Assembly (NCBI GenBank): GCA_013695295.1
Contig: JACDAS010000001.1
Location: 1-12,213 of the forward strand
DNA: 12,213 nt
From: Actinomycetota bacterium
GTDB lineage: Bacteria > Actinomycetota > Thermoleophilia > Gaiellales > Gaiellaceae
Direction: 5' to 3'
The notes beneath the pieces were generated by a model that saw only the letters and a list, made by a program, of their open reading frames with translations, was not told the DNA's origin and did not search any database. How positions within the stretch are numbered: position 1 is the stretch's first letter; each line of letters starts with the position of its first letter. This document shows, piece by piece, positions 7,801 to 12,213 of the stretch. The position numbers and the translations under genes were made by a program.

Positions 7801-9123
7801 CCGGCGTCCGTCCTGACGACGAAGGTCGATGGTGAGCCCGTGCCCACCGACGAGAACATCAAGGTGGTCGGCGAGCGGGTTCGGACGTGGGTGCCCAGCT
7901 CGGCACCGCCGCCCGCGCCCGAGGTGCTCTACACCATCCCGACCTTCGGCTGGGTTCGCTCGGTGTCCGCGGGCAAGCGGTCGAGCTGGCGGCGCGGGGC
8001 GGGACTCCGGGTGTATCTCGGCCGGCCGTGGAACGTGTCGGGTTACGGAGAGATGCTAGCGGTCGTCCTGCCGGAGGCATCCTTCGCCGGAGACCCGAAC
8101 ACCGAGCCGGCGGAGGCTCCGATGAAGAGCTCCGTGACTCAGTGGGGCAACGATCCGATCTGGGCGAGCCCCTTCGTCCGGGGCGTCGCTCCCCGGCGAG
8201 CCGACTTCCCGCTCGCCCGCACTGAAGCCGACCCCTCCGGCGCGTGGCTGCCTCCCTTCGCGCCGCCGGCAGAGGCGGATCAACGGCCCGGCCCGTTCCG
8301 CGTCGCCGGCCTCCCGCACCCGGGCCTGAGACCGTCCGCGAGCGTGGGCCTCGTCGAGATCGCGCCCCACGACGTGTTCTACGACGAGGAGCGCGAGCTC
8401 TGGTACTGCGACGTCGAGGTCGATCCGGGCCGCTCGTACTTCCCGTTTGTCCGCCTCGCGGTCGCCCGTTACCAGCCGGACTCGACCGAGCGGGCACATC
8501 TCTCGAACATCGTCCTCGCAGACTTCATGAGCCTCGCCCCCGATCGCTGGCTGACCGTCACGCGCGGAAGTGACCCCCGGGTGCGCCGCATAGCCGCCTT
8601 CGGGCCGACGTACGAGGACTCGGGCGCGCACGACGAGGCGATCCACTCGCCGGCGATGAGCCTGAGGCTCGCCGACGGGACATTCGTCTCGCGGATCCCG
8701 GCGATCGTCTCACCCACGAGCGTCGTCGAGGTGTGGGTCGAGCGCCTCGACCCCTCCCTCGGAGAGGACTTCGGCTGGAAGCGCGAGGCCGGGGCCCTGG
8801 TCGAGCGCGCCGATCGGCTCTCGGCCGGTCCGACGAAGAACCGACTCCGGGTGGCGGCGGAGAAGAAACGGGCGCGCCGGCTGCTCGAGGGCGGCAGGTT
8901 CGAGGAGCTCGTCCGGTCCGGGCTGGTCAGCCGAGTGCGGGTCACCCCAACCCTCTGGGAGGGAGCCGTCACCCTGCCCGAGCCTCCGGGCCCGGGCACC
9001 CGCTTCCGCCTCGTGGTCGCCGAGTACGAGGAGTACCTCGTCGACGACGCAGCGCCCTACGATCGCGTGCCGACAGCGATGGACCGTCGGCTGGTCTTCG
9101 TCGAGCACGTCGAGCTCGACTGA
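4858..9123 (+). CDS. Giant uncharacterised protein B (1421 aa), second gene of the two-gene unit
   Basis: Starts with GTG three bases after the stop of giant gene A, in the same frame, and ends with TGA at 9121-9123. There is no signal peptide; the start VASQTVLWTPLPNRYTADGG...LSLLASPRL looks natural for the protein. Blocks in order: the N-terminal strand region (1-110); AANQYPTLLRRLGLVVDF (about 254-272); RGYRIDVWD (436-444); YLHETLTAWTGWGLCAPMPG (496-515); a YWIRARLVDLAGNS segment (557-570), typical of an Ig/fibronectin-type strand; RVDLRAEWNEPLDDP (about 880-895); RYRRIEYWLEATTSFREYMP (about 963-982); LRVYLGRPWNVSGYGEMLAVVLP (about 1051-1073); QWGNDPIWAS (1095-1104); and YFPFVRLAVARYQPDS then LADFMSLAPDRWLTV (about 1190-1230). 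I recall several of these blocks together in large bacterial hypothetical proteins. No enzyme motif is seen. Adjacency and coupling to A suggest the two act together; the role is unknown. Confidence 0.9.
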   Translation: MASQTVLWTPLPNRYTADGGSLRLSLLASPRLVPDGAPGTLDAFPDFLDWPASVSASTFTVTLGASGVTLSGEEISGAVALPDSATWRALFPPATIVFPFAFRDLSSNAVVSYDAVAMDDLARSLYGGLARSAEGRLPAVSELLDDLGWGELVDAVAANDRSFANHDTGLRDPVRGFDLARQEQGMRGDVSAGLAVTLARFVTFHTPPSTPRTVERARTDDERITTRTLEYERTELPAATDFAERIDFHQIVSAANQYPTLLRRLGLVVDFVLDPATFSPAADALLAVSVEWPEIDGAVAPAPAASPQVRATLSASQFEALPRVAPEPGDFRASEGLLDLDPERFRLVQTDVDGAGLKLIGFARSLARARPPEQRVDPTTRFEREVGAPALRSAGLMLVHRRRGVMLEGTLERNRDRNAAIEAGTPLELAAEDVVRGYRIDVWDAETGLWRSLCRRAAAYDLGGGEVAFTVPDEEGTVRLAATKSADPASNQDLVYLHETLTAWTGWGLCAPMPGRAIDRSDAPADAEAEVPPGIRLRTTYEPVPGSLPRLRYGRRYWIRARLVDLAGNSLDPQADDFGPERPDAHATPYLRHDPVQAPAIALVRPAGATPETPAEGESMERLAIRSFNVSPADNAVPSAQRARRYAVPARTTVKEAELHGMLDSGGRVEAGSFALLKARDKPLKAFQVTATGPLAGAAAGEKTTYAVLGEEAALPYLPDPLATEVGARIFGLPGWDESKVIRVALYRGGGSWPDALPFQIQILEEAGAPRFDEGAGALVVPLPKGARATLRLSVRPSAEALRLLAVWSWLTDADRASLERLAREGQHWMLTPWRTVELVHAVQKPLIAPDLKLQLDRFYGETFASPHFTARVSLATTDRVDLRAEWNEPLDDPAAPLGQNRPKTDEAFSVKITEARFYASALDDPAHTGVPDHEVVGADLIRAGGRFHDLVQPKYHELGDTRYRRIEYWLEATTSFREYMPASVLTTKVDGEPVPTDENIKVVGERVRTWVPSSAPPPAPEVLYTIPTFGWVRSVSAGKRSSWRRGAGLRVYLGRPWNVSGYGEMLAVVLPEASFAGDPNTEPAEAPMKSSVTQWGNDPIWASPFVRGVAPRRADFPLARTEADPSGAWLPPFAPPAEADQRPGPFRVAGLPHPGLRPSASVGLVEIAPHDVFYDEERELWYCDVEVDPGRSYFPFVRLAVARYQPDSTERAHLSNIVLADFMSLAPDRWLTVTRGSDPRVRRIAAFGPTYEDSGAHDEAIHSPAMSLRLADGTFVSRIPAIVSPTSVVEVWVERLDPSLGEDFGWKREAGALVERADRLSAGPTKNRLRVAAEKKRARRLLEGGRFEELVRSGLVSRVRVTPTLWEGAVTLPEPPGPGTRFRLVVAEYEEYLVDDAAPYDRVPTAMDRRLVFVEHVELD

Positions 9124-9150
9124 CGGCGCCGCCCGCGAGCGCGGCGCCGT
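9123..9150. terminator. Strong GC hairpin between converging genes, probably a bidirectional terminator
   Basis: ACGGCGCCG (9123-9131) is perfectly complementary to CGGCGCCGT (9142-9150), with one further C-G pair inside and an eight-base loop. It begins at the last base of giant gene B and lies 15 bases from the end of the minus-strand gene, so it can serve both. No T-tract follows on either strand, so it would be a non-canonical (hairpin-only) terminator as often proposed for high-GC actinobacteria, or an mRNA 3'-end stabiliser. Confidence 0.6.
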
Positions 9151-9165
9151 CGATCGAGGCAAGAG

Positions 9166-11049
9166 CTAGCGCGAGCCGCGAACCCTGGCGCTCGCGCGCC
9201 AGGCCCGCTTGCCATCGTGACCGACCGCGCGCAGCCGGTACGTGTAGGCCATTCCGGGGCGAGCGGCGCGGTCGACGAGGCGGTAGCTCGCGCCGCCCGC
9301 GCCCGCCTTCGCGGGGACGAGCGCGGAGTTCACCCTCACCGCCCTGCCGGCGCCCGAACGCCAGACCTCGAAGCCGAGCGTGCCCGCCTCGGCCTCCGTG
9401 CGCCAGGCGAGATCGACGCCCCGACCCGTTCGGCGCGCCGCAAACGACGCGATCCTGACGGCAGTCGGCGTCACCCACAGCGACGGTCCGCCGGTCTGCT
9501 TGATCCCGACGCCGTCGCCGACCCGCTTCTGGGTGGTGCTGGTGCAGGTGCCCGCGCAGGTGTCGGAGGCGGCCGCCCAGAACTCGCCGTTCTGCGGGGA
9601 GGTGACGATGTCGACGAAGTCGAACATGCCCCCGCAGCGCCCCGGGCCGCAGGGACCCTTGCGGATCGGATTCGTCGCCGGATCGTTGGCGGTCGTCCAG
9701 ACGAAGAGCGGATCCGCCGAGAGGGCGTCCGTCGAAATGATCAGATACTGGTTCCACGAGCGCTCGCCTCCGGTCTCCGTCGTCCCCGGGACGTTGATGG
9801 CGATTCGTCCCGCATGTCCGGCGGTGATCGTCGGGAAGTTGGTCTCGATCACGCCGGGCGGAGCGATCATCCTCGGGGTGCTCCACGTGAGACCGCTGTC
9901 GGTCGAGTACGAGAGGTAGGGGAGATTCTTCGCCGTGGTGCTGTCCTGCCAGACCGCGTAGACGTTGTCCGCCGCATCCACCGCCAGGGTGACCTCGTGG
10001 TGCGGCAGCGGGATGTGGTCTGCGATCTTGACCCGCGTCCAGGTCGTGCCGCTGTCCGCGGAGATGGCGACCCAGGGGTCGCCGCAATGCCCCTTCGGCA
10101 GGAAGAGGCGACCCGTGCTGTCGCTCACCAGGTGTCCGTGCAAGCCCCCGCAGACCCCGCCGGCAATGGGATCCACACCGAGGAAAGCCACGCCCCCCGT
10201 GGTCGTGAACGTGAGGCCGCCGTCCAGGCTTCGTGAGCACATGGAGTCGGCGACGCGATTCGAGCAGAAGTACAGGAGGTTCGGGTAGGCCCCCACGGGT
10301 GTGAAGGGCGGCACGGGCTCGGCGGTGATGACGGTCTGGTGGTCGACCGGAACGTCGGCGCCCACCGGCGAGCCGAGCGTGAACGTGTCGCCGTCGTCGT
10401 CGCTGAAGACGAAGCGGATGCCCACGGCGGCGAGATCGGCCGAGTAGATCCGGTCCGTCTGCGGATCGACCCAGACATAGGGATCGAGGCTCTCGTTGAA
10501 CTCGTTCGGCAAGCCGAAATTGCCCTGCGTCTGCTGCCAGCTCACGTTGGCGTCGACCGACCGGTAGATCAGCGTGCGCGCGGCCACCCCGCCGGGCGAG
10601 TCGAAGGTCCCGGCGGTGATGAACGCCTTCCCGTCGCGTGTGACGCCGATCGTCGGCTCCGCCGCCTCGCGCCCGATGTAGGTGGTCAGCAGCGTCAGCG
10701 GCGGTCCCCCGTAGGCGGCGGCGGTGTTCGCGGCCGGCGGGACCCAGGGGTTGGGAGGCGTGGGCGGCGGGGCCAGATTCCCGCGGAACGCCCCGGTCGG
10801 TACGACGGCCTGTCCCGCTGCGCCCCTCGCATTCGTCGGGAGCATGCTGATCGGCCAGGCGAAGGAGGGTGCGGTTTGCTCGGGCAGCTGGAGGTGCTCG
10901 TCCTCGACCTCCGCGCCGAGCCGAGGAGCGGGAGCGGGAGCGACTCGCGGCGTCTCGGAGCCCCAGCCGCCCGCCACCACGAACGCCAGAACGATGCCGG
11001 TGACCGCGACAGCGCCAACGGCCGCACGCCAGAGGGGGAACCTCGTCAT
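9166..11049 (-). CDS. Exported BNR/Asp-box beta-propeller protein with C-terminal Fn3-like module
   Basis: The product is 627 residues. Residues 1-27 (MTRFPLWR then a long Val/Ala hydrophobic run) form a signal peptide or N-terminal anchor, followed by a Pro/Ala-rich linker (about 31-112). The body (about 116-520) has Asp-box repeats of the S-x-D-x-G-x-x-W/F type: SDDDGDTF (216-223), SLDGGLTF (274-281), SADSGTTW (330-337) and STDSGLTW (382-389), plus a degenerate SVDANVSW (164-171). This is the hallmark of sialidase-like/BNR beta-propellers. Eight cysteines suggest disulfides and an extracellular location. I see no sialidase FRIP arginine motif or catalytic set, so binding rather than hydrolysis is more likely. 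Residues 528-627 form an Fn3-like module shared with the next gene upstream. ATG 11049 was chosen over in-frame starts up to 11196, because those would put a charged 49-residue extension before the signal and would overlap the neighbouring gene. It is likely co-transcribed with the 12139 gene, 97 bases away. Confidence 0.87.
   Translation of the reverse strand: MTRFPLWRAAVGAVAVTGIVLAFVVAGGWGSETPRVAPAPAPRLGAEVEDEHLQLPEQTAPSFAWPISMLPTNARGAAGQAVVPTGAFRGNLAPPPTPPNPWVPPAANTAAAYGGPPLTLLTTYIGREAAEPTIGVTRDGKAFITAGTFDSPGGVAARTLIYRSVDANVSWQQTQGNFGLPNEFNESLDPYVWVDPQTDRIYSADLAAVGIRFVFSDDDGDTFTLGSPVGADVPVDHQTVITAEPVPPFTPVGAYPNLLYFCSNRVADSMCSRSLDGGLTFTTTGGVAFLGVDPIAGGVCGGLHGHLVSDSTGRLFLPKGHCGDPWVAISADSGTTWTRVKIADHIPLPHHEVTLAVDAADNVYAVWQDSTTAKNLPYLSYSTDSGLTWSTPRMIAPPGVIETNFPTITAGHAGRIAINVPGTTETGGERSWNQYLIISTDALSADPLFVWTTANDPATNPIRKGPCGPGRCGGMFDFVDIVTSPQNGEFWAAASDTCAGTCTSTTQKRVGDGVGIKQTGGPSLWVTPTAVRIASFAARRTGRGVDLAWRTEAEAGTLGFEVWRSGAGRAVRVNSALVPAKAGAGGASYRLVDRAARPGMAYTYRLRAVGHDGKRAWRASARVRGSR
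9169..9468 (-). repeat. Fn3-like C-terminal module, copy 2 (pairs with 11150-11455)
   Basis: This segment encodes residues 528-627 of the beta-propeller protein. It follows the pattern T-A-V-x-x-x-SF-A-A, then W-R-T, LGF-x-VWRS, YRLVDR, AYTYRL and a basic C-terminal tail. Modules of this kind are common at the ends of exported proteins in several bacterial phyla. No LPxTG motif, hydrophobic anchor or stop-transfer segment follows, so it is not a sortase substrate. Confidence 0.8.
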
Positions 11050-11146
11050 GTCTCCTACCTTTCTCGGCGCGACGAAGGCGCCGGTCTCTCTCTCGTGGGG
11101 CGTGACCTTGGGATGGAGCGGTTCAAACACCGGTGGAGTAAGCAGT
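11050..11146 (-). promoter_or_regulatory. Leader between the two exported-protein genes, with hairpin and ribosome binding site
   Basis: This 97-base gap has no gene. A 6-bp GC stem with a seven-base loop lies at 11065-11083 (CGGCGC paired with GCGCCG). On the minus strand it is followed by GAAAGG (8 bases before the ATG) and GGAG (2 bases before), so the ribosome binding site is split or weak. The hairpin could attenuate transcription, stabilise the downstream message or be incidental. I found no convincing promoter. Confidence 0.4.
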
Positions 11147-12139
11147 CTAGCGAGTGAGCCTGACCTTCGTGGCGGCGCGCCAGGCGCGGCTGCCATCGCG
11201 GCTCACGACCTGGAGCCGGTAGGTGTAGGCGGTGCCGGGCCGCAGGTTCCGGTCGACGAGCCGGTACGCCGCGCCGCCGGCACGCCCGGCGGCCTTCGCG
11301 GGCACGAGTGCCCGGTTCACCTTGACCGCCTTCGCGCCCGTGGATCGCCAGACGTCGAAGCCGAGCACGCCGAGCTCCGAGGCCGTCCGCCAGGAGAGGT
11401 GCACGCTCTTCTGCCGTGCGCTCGCGGCGAACGAGGTCAGCGTCACGGCGGTCGGTCCCTCCGTGTCGACGGAGACGTCGTCGATCCACCAGCCGCCCAG
11501 CGGAATCGCCAGGAGTGCGTCGGAGCTGAACGTGAAGCGAATCCGGAGTGTGTCTCCCGGCGTGAAGAGGCCCTGGAGCGGGAAGGTGTTCCGGACGTAG
11601 GCAGCGCCCGCAGCCCCCCCCTCGAACCGGGTGTTCGGGTCGTGGGCGAGCGTGAACGCGCCCCCGTTCTTGCTGATGTACACCTGGCCGAAGTCGCACG
11701 GCGGCGTGTTCGTGGGCGGGTTGCAGAGCGCTCCGCCTTCGGTGAAGTGGTGCTCCCAGAACGAGAGGAAGATGCTCGGGTCGCCGAGCGGCGTGGCGAA
11801 CGAGGGTGAGACGAGATGGTTGAGGCATTCGCCCGTACCCGCCGCGGTATACGGGCTGTTCGTCCAGGAGTGCGTCGGGCTCTTGCTGTCCCCCTCCACC
11901 TGGTGCCACTCGGACGGCGTCGTGCAGCCCTCGACCGAGGTCGTCCAGCCGTTGATGCCGTTCTCCATGTTGTCGAAGAAGAGGTTCGCCGAGGGCTGGG
12001 CGCCCGCGGTGCGCGGGGACGCCGCGCCGAGCGCGACCGCCGCGAGCAGGACGACGAGAATCGCGAGAAACGGTGTGAGTCGCTTGATCATCTCTCTCCC
12101 GGAGTCGAGGGCCGAGTGCGAAGCCTCACGCACGCGCAT
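11147..12139 (-). CDS. Exported jelly-roll-like protein with C-terminal Fn3-like module
   Basis: The product is 330 residues from ATG 12139, which has AAGGAG five bases upstream. An alternative ATG at 12091 (residue 17) would give a more typical signal peptide, MIKRLTPFLAILVVLL..., with a weaker GGAG site. From 12139 the signal has a long n-region (1-20), a hydrophobic core (21-40) and a likely cleavage after AGA or AGAQ (about 47-48). Residues 52-225 begin NLFFDNMENGINGWT and end LGGWWIDDVSVD. That start and the G-x-WIDDV end are typical of beta-sandwich (MAM-like, or M6-peptidase-associated) adhesion or binding domains. Four of the six or so cysteines (72, 105, 139, 148) lie in this domain. 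There is no protease zinc motif, so it is a free-standing binding protein. Residues 229-330 are an Fn3-like module about 60% identical by hand alignment to the end of the beta-propeller protein. Probably cell-surface or secreted; the ligand is unknown. Confidence 0.87.
   Translation of the reverse strand: MRVREASHSALDSGREMIKRLTPFLAILVVLLAAVALGAASPRTAGAQPSANLFFDNMENGINGWTTSVEGCTTPSEWHQVEGDSKSPTHSWTNSPYTAAGTGECLNHLVSPSFATPLGDPSIFLSFWEHHFTEGGALCNPPTNTPPCDFGQVYISKNGGAFTLAHDPNTRFEGGAAGAAYVRNTFPLQGLFTPGDTLRIRFTFSSDALLAIPLGGWWIDDVSVDTEGPTAVTLTSFAASARQKSVHLSWRTASELGVLGFDVWRSTGAKAVKVNRALVPAKAAGRAGGAAYRLVDRNLRPGTAYTYRLQVVSRDGSRAWRAATKVRLTR
11150..11455 (-). repeat. Fn3-like C-terminal module, copy 1 (pairs with 9169-9468)
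   Basis: This segment encodes residues 229-330 of the jelly-roll protein and aligns end to end with the last 100 residues of the neighbouring beta-propeller protein. Shared blocks are the WRT, LGF-x-VWRS, ALVPAKA, YRLVDR, AYTYRL and RAWRA segments. By hand I count about 62 identical of roughly 100 positions, with one small gap region. The DNA is also visibly similar, which suggests duplication rather than distant homology alone. Confidence 0.8.
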
Positions 12140-12213
12140 CCGTACTCCTTCCCAGGTACCCGCCCGCGGGTTCGCGAAACCTCGAGGACGTGCGGCGGCG
12201 GCCCGCCGTGGCC
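12140..12213 (-). promoter_or_regulatory. Upstream region of the exported-protein genes, cut by the window edge
   Basis: The 74 bases before ATG 12139 hold the ribosome binding site and an imperfect palindrome at 12169-12181 (GGTT-CGCG-AAACC, with one extra A), which could be an operator. A GC-rich self-complementary stretch lies at the very edge (about 12193-12208). No clear -35/-10 pair is visible; the promoter may lie beyond the window. Confidence 0.25.
12145..12150 (-). promoter_or_regulatory. Ribosome binding site supporting the ATG 12139 start
   Basis: On the minus strand this reads AAGGAG with five bases (TACGG) before ATG 12139. It is better than the GGAG four bases before the alternative ATG 12091, so the longer form is preferred despite the long n-region of its signal peptide. 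Confidence 0.65.

Noticed and set aside
1264..9123. Calling the giant pair part of a contractile injection or phage-tail system
   Set aside because: No sheath, tube, baseplate or ATPase gene is in the window and no motif proves it. It is kept only as something to check in the flanks.
8969..10240. Open frame of 423 codons on the minus strand overlapping B and the propeller gene
   Set aside because: It is out of phase with the Asp-box protein and Arg/Gly-rich. The 9166-11049 frame explains this DNA.
9166..11049. Calling the propeller protein a sialidase
   Set aside because: Asp-boxes occur in many non-enzymatic propellers. No FRIP arginine motif or catalytic set is seen.
9166..12139. Sortase-anchored surface proteins
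   Set aside because: Neither exported protein has an LPxTG-type motif followed by a hydrophobic stretch and basic tail.

Overview
The window is GC-rich DNA with third-position G/C bias in every real gene, frequent GTG starts and Shine-Dalgarno sites of the AAGGAGG type. Together with proteins that resemble hypothetical families I recall from Actinobacteria (especially Thermoleophilia/Gaiella-like soil lineages), this suggests a high-GC actinobacterium, probably an environmental or metagenomic one. The taxonomic call is an inference. I see no tRNA, rRNA, CRISPR array, insertion sequence or integrase, and no gene-free stretch longer than about 125 bases.

Layout, left to right: (1) a minus-strand gene for a small secreted protein that runs off the left edge (1-392); (2) a 117-base divergent intergenic region; (3) a plus-strand gene for a conserved uncharacterised protein with a GHRPCxxCRR motif (509-1138); (4) a 125-base gap with a good ribosome binding site; (5) two giant plus-strand genes, 1196 and 1421 codons, three bases apart and in the same reading frame (1264-4854 and 4858-9123); (6) a very strong GC hairpin between converging genes (9123-9150); (7) two minus-strand genes for exported proteins, reading from the right edge inward. 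The first (12139-11147) has a jelly-roll-like domain. The second (11049-9166) is a BNR/Asp-box beta-propeller. Both end in the same roughly 100-residue fibronectin-III-like module.

The most interesting part is the giant pair. Neither protein has a signal peptide or a recognisable enzyme signature. Both are built of conserved-looking aromatic and beta-rich blocks (for example TELWHTRL and DHYVRVVY...FPFGH-like in the first, RVYLGRPW and QWGNDPIWAS in the second). The first ends in a glycine-rich, alternating-hydrophobic beta region. The tight coupling suggests two parts of one large assembly of unknown function. The exported pair on the other strand looks like a separate unit, related by duplication of its C-terminal module. 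No known pathway links the two units, and I do not claim one.
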